DNA of 64,000 nucleotides from an uncultured Alphaproteobacteria bacterium (GCA_902599445.1 CACKFK010000005.1:1-64000); one strand, 5' to 3'; shown: positions 16,512 through 25,508, numbered from the stretch's first letter. The notes: generated by a model not told the origin, from the sequence alone. Translations and numbers: made by a program.

Positions 16512-17288
16512 ATGTTTGTCAAGATTTCAAGATGCTTGATGGGGTTATTTTTTGGTTTTTTTTTCATCGTGACCGCTGCCGAAACTAATGACAACAATCA
16601 AATTTCTGTGGAGTTTCCAGAAGAATTATTAATGATTGAGTTTGAAAAATACATTTTACCAAGGTTCAAATTCAAAACCCAAATTAAGGTTTTGGTAAGT
16701 ACAGATAACAAATACTATGACGCAAAGTTAGGTATTTTACCTTCCGGTTTAGAAGTGTTTTCAGATTTGAACGGGTTTGTGTATAGGTTAGAAACTAAAA
16801 CCACTGATCCAGAACAATTAAGCAGATTAGAAAAATTTGCGAACTGGCTTACTAGCGACTCAGGGATAAGGACTATCGAGGATTTTTCAATCCAAGGCAT
16901 CCAGGTATTCAAGGCAGTCGAGTTTTCAGAAGAAAAAGAAGAAGCAGAAATATTTGACGGTGACATGGCTGCTGGCCTCGGTCTATCCCAGAAACACTGT
17001 AAGAGATGTCATGTCGTAGATGATAATGCTTTTGCAGGCATTGATTCCACACCATCGTTTCACGCCATGAGAAGTTTTGATGACTGGCAAGAAAGGTTTA
17101 CTGCTTTTTGGACGGTAAGCCCACATCTGAATGTAATTTCAATAAGTGAGGTCTATCAAGCCGGTTCAAAAACAGTTCCAACCACAATTGCCCCGATTGA
17201 ACTTTCCTTAAATGATATTGATGACATTTTAGCTTATGTCGCTTTCATTGAGCCTAAAGACCTCGGGAAACCTATTAATTCATGGTAG
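16512..17288 (+). CDS. Periplasmic cytochrome c fused to a reduced TupA-like domain
   Basis: This 258-residue exported protein (signal peptide, cleavage near TAA-ET) has two parts. Residues about 32-135 resemble the two ends of the TupA protein encoded at 11397: YILPRFKFKTQIKVLVST (47-64) against YILPKFKNDTGISVKVVAV, and NWLTSDSGIRTIEDFSIQG (111-129) against NWLLSENGQSEIQNYTVNG, both continuing into IQ(V/L)F. The middle of TupA with the SRGDNSGT oxyanion site is missing and the TTTS motif is not kept, so tungstate binding is unlikely. Residues about 150-245 form a cytochrome c with haem site CKRCH (163-167) and C-terminal helix DIDDILAYVAFI. It is divergent from the accessory/tup operon. An electron-carrier role for formate oxidation is inferred. 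Confidence 0.8.
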   Translation: MFVKISRCLMGLFFGFFFIVTAAETNDNNQISVEFPEELLMIEFEKYILPRFKFKTQIKVLVSTDNKYYDAKLGILPSGLEVFSDLNGFVYRLETKTTDPEQLSRLEKFANWLTSDSGIRTIEDFSIQGIQVFKAVEFSEEKEEAEIFDGDMAAGLGLSQKHCKRCHVVDDNAFAGIDSTPSFHAMRSFDDWQERFTAFWTVSPHLNVISISEVYQAGSKTVPTTIAPIELSLNDIDDILAYVAFIEPKDLGKPINSW

Positions 17289-17297
17289 CCAAAGTAA

Positions 17298-19283
17298 TTA
17301 ATGATAATCATCTGTTGTACGAATTTTAGGTTTTTCTCCATATTTAAAAGGGGAGTTCTCCTCGTGATATTGAGCGTTTACCCGACAATCATCACACATT
17401 TTAACTAAGTCTAATTTCTTGGAATCTTGATACATCCAATGGTTGTTTTCCAGTTTTGCAACAATTCTTTCTATTGTGGATTTTACGCCAAAAGGCCTTT
17501 TGCAAGAAATGCATTCAAACGGTTCCTCTGAATTTAAAACTTTCTGGCTTAATGCCTCATTATTAAGATTTAGTCGTGGCCTAAGCGTAATTGCCTGCTC
17601 TGGACAGGTGCTTGAACAAATCCCACATTGGATACAGGCTGTCTCTGTGAAATTCAGTTCGGGTCTGTCAGCATTGTCCTCTAGGGCATTGGTAGGACAC
17701 AATGATACACAAGCGAGGCAAAGGGTGCATTTGTCCGTGTTCACTAGAATCTCACCATAGGGAGAGGTTTCAGGTAACTCTATTGCGTTTTTAGATGGAA
17801 TCATTGCCTTGACTGCTGTGCGGGTAATTTCTCTCTTTTCTCCTAGCAACAAGACGGGTTCCACAATCTTCTTACTATGATTTTTTGAATATATTTCGTT
17901 TTCAAATGTTTCTATATCCATCGTTTCAATTAAACGTAAACGGTTTTGGCTTTCTGGCCCACAATGTGCCAGTATACTCATGCAAATATTCATTTGAAGT
18001 TTCAAAGAACTGAAAGTAGGTACTTCTTTTGTAACTATTATAACTTCAGAAAAACCGCTGGCTAATGCAGCCAATATCTCGGCATGACTTATTAGTTCAA
18101 TGTTGGGAATATCAAAAGGTATAAGATCTGCTGGCAACCCTCTACCAAAGCGAGCGGATAGGGTAATTAATTCCATCCCAAAATCTTTATCAACAAAAAG
18201 TATTCTTGGTTCAACTTGGCGATCATATTTCTTAAAAACAGATCTTAAGTTGGTGATCCTTTGCAAATTGAAAGTGAATGGGGGATCGTCATAATTGGCA
18301 GCACCAGAGGGGCAGACAGCAGAACAACTACCGCAGCCAGCACATATATAGGGATCAATAGCCACAGAATCTCCATTAGAACTGATTGCATTTGTTGGAC
18401 ATATATCAAGGCACCTAGAGCAGCCACTTCTGGATGCCCTACTATGAGCGCATTTAGCTTCTTCAAAGCGCACATATACAGGTTTTTCAAATTCCCCCTT
18501 TAGATTTATAGCTTCCAACACAACACTTTCGAGCCCAACTCTATCTTTCGGATCTCGTCTGAGATAGCCATCTCTTTTTTCAGACGAAGGGAAAAGAGGA
18601 TTGTCTCCTCGCAAATCGATGATGATATCACATTCGGAGGAGGCTTCTTTTCTCTTTTCTCCAAAAGAAACGGAGCCTCTTCCATGCAAGTTAAGTTCGC
18701 TGTATTCGGTCACTAATACTTTAAAATTGCCGAGAGAGCCTGTAACAGTTTTAAGCTTTCCGTTACAGATATTAACCTCACCTCTAGGACTTAATTCACC
18801 AATGTCCCTACTCATTAATACTGTTACGGCTAATTCATCTTTGAGTTTTGAGGCAACATCTAGGGTATTTTCGTCGTCACCAAGAATTAGACATACTCCT
18901 TCGGAGGTTATTTCTTTGAAAGGAGTAAGAGGGCCTGTTAGCTTAACTTCAGACAATAATGCCGCTTGTTTAGCATAAGCAGAGATATCATCTGTCCAAC
19001 CTGCTCGATCTCTAATGTCTGTAGTGGTCAGTTTAGGATCAGACTTCCCTTCTACAGCTATTTCATTACACAACTCTTCAAAAAAAGCGGCTTGTTGTTG
19101 GCAAGCAATTATGGTTGGCTTTCCTGAAGAGAGTATTTTTTCAGCTACCTGAACATTTTTTGTACAAAGATAATCTGTCTCTATCACTTGTTCTGCATCT
19201 ACTGACTCCTGCGCCATTTGACTATCCAGTTTCATACTAGAGTCGCATTTGCATAATATCAGAGTTCTTTTCTGGCTGTTCAT
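17298..19283 (-). CDS. Large multi-cluster 4Fe-4S protein of the formate dehydrogenase locus
   Basis: This 661-residue cytoplasmic protein has two ferredoxin-like regions. The first (about residues 277-331) has a CxxCxxxCP set, CSRCLDICP and CAGCGSCSAVCP. The second (about 513-566) has CTLCLACVSLCP and CIQCGICSSTCP. A C-terminal CISC with a later CDDC looks like an extra metal site. The N-terminal 270 residues have no recognised catalytic motif. It converges with the cytochrome gene (9 nt gap) and is divergent from the DUF3305 gene. Homologues accompany this formate dehydrogenase type in alphaproteobacteria; the role may be electron transfer or cofactor assembly, and is not established. Confidence 0.82.
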   Translation of the reverse strand: MNSQKRTLILCKCDSSMKLDSQMAQESVDAEQVIETDYLCTKNVQVAEKILSSGKPTIIACQQQAAFFEELCNEIAVEGKSDPKLTTTDIRDRAGWTDDISAYAKQAALLSEVKLTGPLTPFKEITSEGVCLILGDDENTLDVASKLKDELAVTVLMSRDIGELSPRGEVNICNGKLKTVTGSLGNFKVLVTEYSELNLHGRGSVSFGEKRKEASSECDIIIDLRGDNPLFPSSEKRDGYLRRDPKDRVGLESVVLEAINLKGEFEKPVYVRFEEAKCAHSRASRSGCSRCLDICPTNAISSNGDSVAIDPYICAGCGSCSAVCPSGAANYDDPPFTFNLQRITNLRSVFKKYDRQVEPRILFVDKDFGMELITLSARFGRGLPADLIPFDIPNIELISHAEILAALASGFSEVIIVTKEVPTFSSLKLQMNICMSILAHCGPESQNRLRLIETMDIETFENEIYSKNHSKKIVEPVLLLGEKREITRTAVKAMIPSKNAIELPETSPYGEILVNTDKCTLCLACVSLCPTNALEDNADRPELNFTETACIQCGICSSTCPEQAITLRPRLNLNNEALSQKVLNSEEPFECISCKRPFGVKSTIERIVAKLENNHWMYQDSKKLDLVKMCDDCRVNAQYHEENSPFKYGEKPKIRTTDDYH

Positions 19284-19331
19284 GCTGGGAACACTCTGTT
19301 GGTATCATTTCATCATTAAAGACTTTGACTT

Positions 19332-19382
19332 TTTGGCCAAAGTAAAAGAGTTTTGACATTTTTTCACAAAAATATCAATAAT
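19332..19382 (+). promoter_or_regulatory. Divergent control region with palindrome and promoter
   Basis: The gap between the 4Fe-4S gene (minus) and the DUF3305 gene (plus) holds a perfect 10-bp palindrome TTTGGCCAAA (19332-19341), inside the near-palindrome ACTTTTTGGCCAAAGT. A consensus -35 box TTGACA (19353-19358) follows, with AATAAT (19377-19382) as a candidate -10 after 18 bp, directed at the DUF3305/DUF3306 genes. The palindrome sits where a regulator could control both directions; no regulator gene is nearby. Confidence 0.4.
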
Positions 19383-19412
19383 TCATGAAAAGTGTCCTTA
19401 ACAAGGAGCATT

Positions 19413-19979
19413 GTGTTGGAAAAAGAGACTGAAATTTCGGTTGGAGTAATTCTGAGGAAAAGCCCTAGCAAGAGTGCATGGTTGAAATGGATCTGGCAGC
19501 CAGTTGGTCTTATCCCTGGCTCTAAAACTGAGGAGTGGAAATTACTTAGAGAAGACTCAGGAGTATTTGAGTACCATGCTGGTTCCAAAATTATTTTGTT
19601 ACATAGGGCAGAAGTAGAAGCATATAAGGTTTCTTTAAGTATGACGCCAGCGTCCGCTTTTGTTGTAATGGAAAGAGACGAATTAGAAACCGAAGATTGT
19701 GAGTACAAAGTTCACACGGTTACTGCGTCGGCCTATGAAGCCCAAGATTATTGTGACTCTGATGAGTATTTAGTCGAACCTGTTCCTATGCCTCCTAGCT
19801 TACAGGCATGGATAGAGAATTTTGTGGAAAATCACTTTGATGAAAAGCCATTTGTTAAAAGAAAAAGGGACAAAGTAAATATAAACCGAAGTGAGGATGG
19901 TAAGGGAGATTTTAGAATTGCAAAAACTGCAGATGTTTATTCTTCTCCAAGTACTTTAAAATCAAGGAAAGATCACTAG
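19413..19979 (+). CDS. DUF3305 protein, formate dehydrogenase accessory
   Basis: This protein of about 188 residues matches the DUF3305 family (ISVGVILRKSPSKSAWLKWIWQ, then PVG and a mid-protein EWKLLREDSG), always found with formate dehydrogenase genes in alphaproteobacteria. I place the start at GTG 19413 or TTG 19416 because AAGGAG (19403-19408) lies just upstream; the longer frame from GTG 19392 would put the ribosome binding site inside the coding sequence. No catalytic motif is visible; the C-terminal 60 residues are polar and probably unstructured. Function is unknown. It is followed after 5 nt by the DUF3306 gene. Confidence 0.82.
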   Translation: MLEKETEISVGVILRKSPSKSAWLKWIWQPVGLIPGSKTEEWKLLREDSGVFEYHAGSKIILLHRAEVEAYKVSLSMTPASAFVVMERDELETEDCEYKVHTVTASAYEAQDYCDSDEYLVEPVPMPPSLQAWIENFVENHFDEKPFVKRKRDKVNINRSEDGKGDFRIAKTADVYSSPSTLKSRKDH

Positions 19980-19984
19980 CTGTC

Positions 19985-20779
19985 ATGGTTGAAAAGAAAA
20001 AGTTAGGTTTTCTTCAACGTTGGTCCAATAAAAAAATCTCGGATCAGAAAAGCAATGATAGCTTACCAATTTCTAAGATAGACGAAGCGAGTTTAACTTC
20101 TGAGGAAGAGAGTAAAAGTGATGGTGACAACAATAGGGATCCCCAAAATGAATCTGAAGAGGTGATACAAAGCTCACAAGAATCGCTAGAAGGCCTTTCT
20201 GATGTAGAGGTTCTTAAAAAATTGAAACTTCCAGATCCTGAGACTATGAAGGCTGGAGATGATTTTAAAGCTTTTTTAGCTAAGACCGTTCCTGAACATA
20301 TTAGGAAAAGGGCCTTGAGGAAGCTTTGGGTTAGCAACCCTATTTTAGCAAATTTGGATGGAATGAATGAATACGATGATGATTTTACATTGGCTACATC
20401 AGCATTGGAGCAATTTGCAACTAATTATGTTGTTGGCAAGGGATTTAGGGGACAGTTTAAGGCTGAAGAGCCTGTAGAGGGAAATGATTTAGTTGCTGGT
20501 GACTTGAAATCATCCTCTATCAGGACTTCAGATCGAGCCGAAGTAAAAACCAAAGATCCAAATTTACAACAAGATTTGGACGAAGATCGGGCGAAAGAAA
20601 AGAACTTAGATGATTCAGAAGAAAAACCATCTGAATTTGGCCAGAAAGATTTGGAAATGGAACAAGGCTCAGATCAACTTGTTAACGATGATAATGTAGA
20701 CCCTGATATTTCTAATGAAGAGGAGGGGAAAGCCCTGGATTTACGAATCAAACCAAAGAAAATGGTTTTTAAGGATTAA
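19985..20779 (+). CDS. DUF3306 protein, formate dehydrogenase accessory
   Basis: This 264-residue protein fits DUF3306: N-terminal FLQRWSNKK, an acidic variable stretch, then the conserved core LKKLKLPDPETMKAGDDFKAFL (cited in parts; about residues 78-100) and ALRKLWVSNPILANLDGMNEYDDDF. The C-terminal 110 residues are strongly acidic and low in complexity. It is paired with the DUF3305 gene 5 nt upstream. The co-occurrence of the pair with formate dehydrogenase is known; the biochemical role is not. The intrinsically disordered tails suggest a binding or scaffold function, as inference. Confidence 0.82.
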   Translation: MVEKKKLGFLQRWSNKKISDQKSNDSLPISKIDEASLTSEEESKSDGDNNRDPQNESEEVIQSSQESLEGLSDVEVLKKLKLPDPETMKAGDDFKAFLAKTVPEHIRKRALRKLWVSNPILANLDGMNEYDDDFTLATSALEQFATNYVVGKGFRGQFKAEEPVEGNDLVAGDLKSSSIRTSDRAEVKTKDPNLQQDLDEDRAKEKNLDDSEEKPSEFGQKDLEMEQGSDQLVNDDNVDPDISNEEEGKALDLRIKPKKMVFKD

Positions 20780-20985
20780 TAATCATTTTTTTTTTTGGTG
20801 GTTTTAATATCCGACAGTATTTGTAAGGATTATTCCAGAGTATTTTAGTTTGGATTACATCCCCGTGGTGCATTTTTTAACTTATTGAAATATAATAATT
20901 ATTTATGATTTTTTAAAAATAATTCTTTCATTCACTCAATATTACATAATGACGTGCTTCACAGCTTAGTGATTAGAAGTTTTTC

Positions 20986-21014
20986 TTGCTGATTGCTGTA
21001 TCTGTTAGTATAAC
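20986..21014 (+). promoter_or_regulatory. Promoter of the torD-fdhABC transcription unit
   Basis: TTGCTG (20986-20991) and TATAAC (21009-21014) are spaced by 17 bp and precede the TorD-like gene. The expected transcription start (about 21020-21022) coincides with the ATG at 21021, so the message would be leaderless unless translation begins at the internal ATG 21060. The preceding 200 bp after the DUF3306 stop are AT-rich and hold no gene. Confidence 0.5.
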
Positions 21015-21020
21015 TAAACC

Positions 21021-21653
21021 ATGATTACGCAGCACGCTCAAAAGCCAGCTACGGAAGCAATGCACGGTGATGGTCTTCTGATTCCAGAAGATCGACACCG
21101 GTCTTCCCTGTATGCGCTACTAAACTTGCTGCTTTCAAAACCTCCAACGAAAAACAACCTTGCTGACATAAGCGCCCTCAACGGGGGTGACAAGGTTTTA
21201 GGCGATGCAATTGAGACTCTTAGTCTTTTAGCAAAGAAAATTGATATTAGAACTATTGAAAGGGAATACCATAATCTCTTCATCGGTGTTGGTAGGGGCG
21301 AGTTGCTGCCTTATGGCAGTTTTTACATGACAGGCTTTCTGAATGAGAAACCATTAGCGAATTTACGGGATGATATGAAAAGAATAGGGATCGCTAGATC
21401 AGATAGCAATTCAGATCCTGAAGATCATATTGCGTCTTTGTGTGAGATGATGAGCGGGATTATTTCAAATCAGTTTTATACACAATTGTCACTTAATCAG
21501 CAGCGTGATTTCTTTAGTACCCACCTCGGCCCATGGGCAAAACATTTTTTTAGAGATTTAGAGGGCGCAGAACACTCTGTGTTTTACGCGCCCGTTGGTA
21601 AACTTGGTTCTGCCTTCATGGAAGTGGAGATGGAAGCATTCAGATTTTTGTAA
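21021..21653 (+). CDS. TorD/DmsD-family redox-enzyme maturation chaperone
   Basis: This 210-residue all-alpha cytoplasmic chaperone should bind the Tat signal of the formate dehydrogenase catalytic subunit and hold it until cofactor insertion. Family features are the EYHNLFIGVGRGELLPYGSFYMTGFL block (about residues 80-105; cited in parts in the family as the YxxLFxG and P-Y-xS-Y patterns) and DHIASLCEMM (about 138-147), with the C-terminal helix HLGPWAKHFFRDLE. It is the first gene of the unit that continues with the small Tat peptide and fdhA. The start at 21021 has no ribosome binding site; ATG 21060 is an alternative. Confidence 0.88.
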   Translation: MITQHAQKPATEAMHGDGLLIPEDRHRSSLYALLNLLLSKPPTKNNLADISALNGGDKVLGDAIETLSLLAKKIDIRTIEREYHNLFIGVGRGELLPYGSFYMTGFLNEKPLANLRDDMKRIGIARSDSNSDPEDHIASLCEMMSGIISNQFYTQLSLNQQRDFFSTHLGPWAKHFFRDLEGAEHSVFYAPVGKLGSAFMEVEMEAFRFL

Positions 21654-21671
21654 GTTACTTGGAGAAGTAAC
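21654..21671 (+). other. Intercistronic stem-loop after the TorD-like gene
   Basis: A perfect 7-bp stem (GTTACTT 21654-21660, AAGTAAC 21665-21671) with a GGAG loop overlaps the end of the TorD-like gene's stop region. A short T-rich stretch follows about 5 nt later. It may attenuate or process the message between the chaperone and the highly expressed structural genes. Confidence 0.4.
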
Positions 21672-21720
21672 AATTAATTTTTGGTAATTGAACATATATT
21701 TTTGATGAGGAGTTAAAGAA

Positions 21721-21903
21721 ATGAGCAAGCAAAAAAAATCAAATAGTAGACGTGATTTTTTAAAAATGACCACAGTCGGTGCTCCGGCGGCGGCGGCCGT
21801 AACCTTGGTGGGGCAAAAGGCGTCGGCAGTCGAGCAAAAGCCTAAAGGAGGCCTGAAGAAAGGTGATTACTATTATAAATATTTAGAATTAGCCAAATTT
21901 TAA
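21721..21903 (+). CDS. Small Tat-signal protein of the formate dehydrogenase region
   Basis: This 60-residue protein belongs to the formate dehydrogenase-region Tat-target family (TIGR02811). It carries a twin-arginine motif (SRRDFLKM, residues 9-16), a hydrophobic Ala-rich segment ending in KASA, and a short mature tail of about 25 residues (EQKPKGG...YYYKYLELAKF). A GAGGAG ribosome binding site precedes the ATG. It lies between the chaperone and fdhA genes, as in other genomes. It has no cofactor site; a structural small subunit or a Tat escort for the FDH complex are possibilities, both inference. Confidence 0.88.
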   Translation: MSKQKKSNSRRDFLKMTTVGAPAAAAVTLVGQKASAVEQKPKGGLKKGDYYYKYLELAKF

Positions 21904-21976
21904 TCAAGAGTTCTCATGAGGTTGCGGTTGGCCCTAATGAGATGATTTAAGCAAAAATATAAATTGGAGTATAATT

Positions 21977-24865
21977 ATGTTAAAGAGAAGGACTAAAGAG
22001 ATAGCGAACGGCTCTCGAAGATCGTCTTTATTTGGACAAGTAGGGTCAAAAAAAGTTAACCGGCGTGGTTTTTTGAAAGGTTCGGGGATAGCAGTTGGAG
22101 GTTTAACTGCTTTTACTTTTGCAGGTGGGAGTGTGACACCAGCGGCAGCTTCAGCCGTAGACGCTAACATGTCTGTTATGAAAAGTGTTTGCACCCACTG
22201 TTCGGTGGGCTGTACTGTTCTCGCCGAGGTGAGAAATGGCGTTTGGGTTGGGCAGGAGCCTGGATGGGACAGTCCATTTAACCTTGGTGCTCATTGTGCT
22301 AAAGGGGCTGCAGTTAGAGAGAATGCTCACGGTGAGAGACGGCTCAAGTATCCCATGAAATTAGTTGGTGGTGAGTGGACAAAGGTTTCTTGGGAGACTG
22401 CTATCGATGAAATTGGCGATAAGATGCTCCAAATCCGAGATGAAAGTGGGCCAGACAGTGTGTATTGGCTGGGTTCAGCAAAAACTAACAATGAACAATC
22501 ATATCTGTATAGAAAATTTGCTGCTTATTGGGGCACTAATAATGTCGACCACCAAGCACGTATTTGTCACTCCACGACAGTTGCTGGAGTTGCCAATACT
22601 TGGGGTTACGGCGCTATGACAAATTCTTATAATGATATCCATAAGTCGAATGCGATTTTCTTGATTGGTGGAAATCCGGCAGAGGCTCATCCAGTTTCTC
22701 TTATGCATATTTTAAAAGCCAAGGAACAGAATAATGCACCCTTAATAGTGTGTGATCCAAGATTTACAAGAACGGCCGCACATGCCGATGAATATGTTAG
22801 GTTCCGACCAGGAACAGACGTTGCTTTAATTTGGGGAATTTTATGGCATATCTTTGAAAACGGGTGGGAAGATAAGGAATTTATAAGAACTCGCGTGTGG
22901 GGTATGGATCAAATCAAGGAAGAAGTAGCTAGGTGGAATCCTAAAGAGACAGAGAGAGTGACTGGGGTTCCTGGATCGCAGCTTGAGCGAGTTGCGAGGA
23001 CTATGGCCAATAATAGACCTGGTACTTTTATTTGGTGTATGGGTGGAACCCAACACACAAATGGAAATAATAATACCAGGGCATATTGTGTATTTCAGTT
23101 AGCCCTTGGGAATATGGGTACTACAGGTGGTGGAACAAATATTTTCAGAGGTCACGACAATGTTCAGGGTGCTACAGATCTAGGTGTCCTAGCTAATACA
23201 TTACCAGGTTATTACGGTTTAAAGCCTGGCTCCTGGGCTCATTGGGCTAGAGTATGGGAAGAAGATCTTGATTGGCTAAAAGGCCGTTTTGGAAAGATGA
23301 AGAAAAAAGATGGCAAAGATCGTCTCATGATGAATGAAAAGGGAATTCCCGTGAGCCGGTGGATAGATGGTGTTTTAGAATCAAAAGATCATTTAGTTCA
23401 ACCTGATAACACACGTGCAATGGTCTTTTGGGGACATGCTCCAAATTCTCAAACCAGATTGGTTGAGATGAAGGACGCTATGGAAAAACTCGATCTTCTG
23501 GTGGTTGTGGATCCTTTTCCAACAGTCTCGGCGGTTTTGCATGATAGGAAGGAAGGAGCATATTTGCTTCCGTCTACAACCCAGTTTGAGACATATGGTT
23601 CAATAACGGCTTCCAATAGGTCAATCCAGTGGAGAGAGAAGGTAATGGAGCCTATGTTCGAAAGTAAGCCAGACCACACTATTATGGCACTATTTGCTAA
23701 GAAATTTGGTTTTGCAGATAGATTTTTCCGAAATATAGAGTTGAATGGAGACGAGCCAAAAATAGAAGATATAACTGGGGAAATAAACAGAGGAATGTGG
23801 ACAATTGGTTATACTGGGCAATCTCCAGAGAGATTAAAGCTTCATATGGCTAACCAACATACTTTCGATCGTACGACCTTACAAGCGATTGGCGGTCCTG
23901 CAGATGGAGACTTCTACGGGATGCCTTGGCCCAGCTGGGGTAATCCAGAAATGAACCATCCTGGTACGCCAAATCTGTACGATATGAGCAAACCGGTTTC
24001 TAAAGGAGGACTGACATTTAGAGCAAGATTTGGGGTTGAGCGCGATGGTGATAATCTTCTTGCTGAGGGGGTTTACTCTGCTGGTTCTGAGATTAAGGAT
24101 GGCTATCCAGAATTTACGATGCAGATGTTGATGGATCTTGGTTGGGATAAAGATCTAACGGCAGATGAGCGTAAGGCCATTGATGCGGTAGCCGGACCTA
24201 AGACAAATTGGAAAACTGATTTATCTGGGGGCATACAGAGGGTCGCCATAAAACACGAGTGCGCCCCATTCGGAAATGCGAAGGCTCGGGCAGTGGTTTG
24301 GACTTTCCCAGATCCTATCCCAATCCATAGAGAGCCTTTGTATACGCCAAGAAGAGACCTTGTTGCTGATTATCCAACCTATGCTGATAAGGTTTTCTGG
24401 CGTTTGCCAACAATGTATGCCTCAATTCAGAAAAAAGATTTTTCTAAGGACTACCCGATGATTCTAACGTCAGGCCGGTTGGTCGAGTACGAGGGTGGTG
24501 GCGATGAAACTCGATCCAACCCTTGGTTGGCTGAATTACAGCAGGACATGTTTGTGGAAATTAATCCGAGAGATGCCAATGATCTCGGGATTAGGAACGG
24601 AGCCGACGTCTGGGTGGAAGGGGCCGAAGGTGCAAAGGTTCTGGTGAAGGCAATGATTACCAACAGGGTTGGAACCGGGGTAGCGTTTATGCCATTCCAC
24701 TTTGGAGGTCATTTCCAGGGGAAGGATTTAAGATCAAAATATCCTAAAGGCGCAGATCCAATTGTCTTAGGAGAATCAAGTAATACTGCTCAAACATATG
24801 GCTACGACTCGGTTACCCAAATGCAGGAGACCAAGGCTACGCTATGTAAAATAATGCCAGCTTAA
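21977..24865 (+). CDS. fdhA: Formate dehydrogenase catalytic subunit alpha (Mo/W-bis-MGD)
   Basis: This 962-residue enzyme oxidises formate to CO2 and is exported folded by the Tat system (NRRGFLKG, residues 28-35). Its N-terminal 4Fe-4S cluster is held by C72, C75, C79 (CTHCSVGC) and C107. The active-site residue is cysteine, not selenocysteine: C197 in QARICHS, codon TGT at 22565, with the catalytic His next to it and the conserved GYGAMTNSY following. The C-terminal dinucleotide-binding domain starts near residue 815 (YPMILTSGRLVEYEGGGDETRSN in part). GGAG precedes the ATG. The co-located tungstate importer favours W over Mo. The enzyme sits with FdhB and FdhC on the periplasmic face. Confidence 0.95.
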   Translation: MLKRRTKEIANGSRRSSLFGQVGSKKVNRRGFLKGSGIAVGGLTAFTFAGGSVTPAAASAVDANMSVMKSVCTHCSVGCTVLAEVRNGVWVGQEPGWDSPFNLGAHCAKGAAVRENAHGERRLKYPMKLVGGEWTKVSWETAIDEIGDKMLQIRDESGPDSVYWLGSAKTNNEQSYLYRKFAAYWGTNNVDHQARICHSTTVAGVANTWGYGAMTNSYNDIHKSNAIFLIGGNPAEAHPVSLMHILKAKEQNNAPLIVCDPRFTRTAAHADEYVRFRPGTDVALIWGILWHIFENGWEDKEFIRTRVWGMDQIKEEVARWNPKETERVTGVPGSQLERVARTMANNRPGTFIWCMGGTQHTNGNNNTRAYCVFQLALGNMGTTGGGTNIFRGHDNVQGATDLGVLANTLPGYYGLKPGSWAHWARVWEEDLDWLKGRFGKMKKKDGKDRLMMNEKGIPVSRWIDGVLESKDHLVQPDNTRAMVFWGHAPNSQTRLVEMKDAMEKLDLLVVVDPFPTVSAVLHDRKEGAYLLPSTTQFETYGSITASNRSIQWREKVMEPMFESKPDHTIMALFAKKFGFADRFFRNIELNGDEPKIEDITGEINRGMWTIGYTGQSPERLKLHMANQHTFDRTTLQAIGGPADGDFYGMPWPSWGNPEMNHPGTPNLYDMSKPVSKGGLTFRARFGVERDGDNLLAEGVYSAGSEIKDGYPEFTMQMLMDLGWDKDLTADERKAIDAVAGPKTNWKTDLSGGIQRVAIKHECAPFGNAKARAVVWTFPDPIPIHREPLYTPRRDLVADYPTYADKVFWRLPTMYASIQKKDFSKDYPMILTSGRLVEYEGGGDETRSNPWLAELQQDMFVEINPRDANDLGIRNGADVWVEGAEGAKVLVKAMITNRVGTGVAFMPFHFGGHFQGKDLRSKYPKGADPIVLGESSNTAQTYGYDSVTQMQETKATLCKIMPA

Positions 24866-24881
24866 GAAGGAGGGATAAAAA

Positions 24882-25490
24882 ATGTCACTTGGTGGAAATG
24901 CCCGAGCAAGATTTTTATGTGATGCAGAGCGTTGCATAGAATGTAACGCATGTGTTACGGCATGCAAAAATGAAAATGAAGTACCTTGGGGTATAAATAG
25001 ACGCCGTGTAGTCACAATCAATGATGGATCTCCAGGTGAAAGATCCATATCTGTGGCATGTATGCATTGTTCTGATGCTCCTTGTATGGCTGTGTGCCCT
25101 GTTGATTGCTTCTATCAATCTGCAGATGGGATTGTCCTCCATTCTAAGGATCTTTGCATTGGTTGTGGATATTGTTTCTATGCATGTCCATTTGGAGCCC
25201 CGCAGTTCCCACAAGCTGGTAACTTTGGGTCAAGAGGAAAAATGGATAAATGTACTTTTTGCGCAGGTGGTCCGGAAGATGATATGTCAGAATCTGAGTT
25301 TCAAAAATATGGAAGAAATAGGGTGTCCGAAGGAAAACTTCCAGTGTGTGCAGAAATGTGTGCAACAAAAGCTCTGTTAGCGGGTGATGCTGATGATGTG
25401 TCGGCAGTCTATAGAGAGCGCGTGGTTGCCAGAGGCTTTGGATCAGGTGCTTGGGGCTGGGGTACTGCTTACGATCAGAAAGGAACCTAA
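24882..25490 (+). CDS. fdhB: Formate dehydrogenase iron-sulfur subunit beta
   Basis: This 202-residue electron-transfer subunit carries four 4Fe-4S clusters: CIECNACVTACK, CMHCSDAPCMAVCP, CIGCGYCFYACP and the pair CTFC / CAEMCATKAL. It moves electrons from FdhA to the cytochrome b subunit. No signal peptide is seen, so it should be exported with FdhA through the Tat pathway. It starts 16 nt after fdhA with a GGAGGG ribosome binding site. Length and motif order fit the FDH3-type beta subunit, which lacks the C-terminal membrane anchor of FdnH. Confidence 0.94.
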   Translation: MSLGGNARARFLCDAERCIECNACVTACKNENEVPWGINRRRVVTINDGSPGERSISVACMHCSDAPCMAVCPVDCFYQSADGIVLHSKDLCIGCGYCFYACPFGAPQFPQAGNFGSRGKMDKCTFCAGGPEDDMSESEFQKYGRNRVSEGKLPVCAEMCATKALLAGDADDVSAVYRERVVARGFGSGAWGWGTAYDQKGT

Positions 25491-25508
25491 GTCCAATTAA
25501 CTTGTTAG

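Noticed and set aside
22559-22573. Selenocysteine at the formate dehydrogenase active site
   Set aside because: The active-site codon is TGT (Cys197) and no in-frame TGA occurs in the gene.
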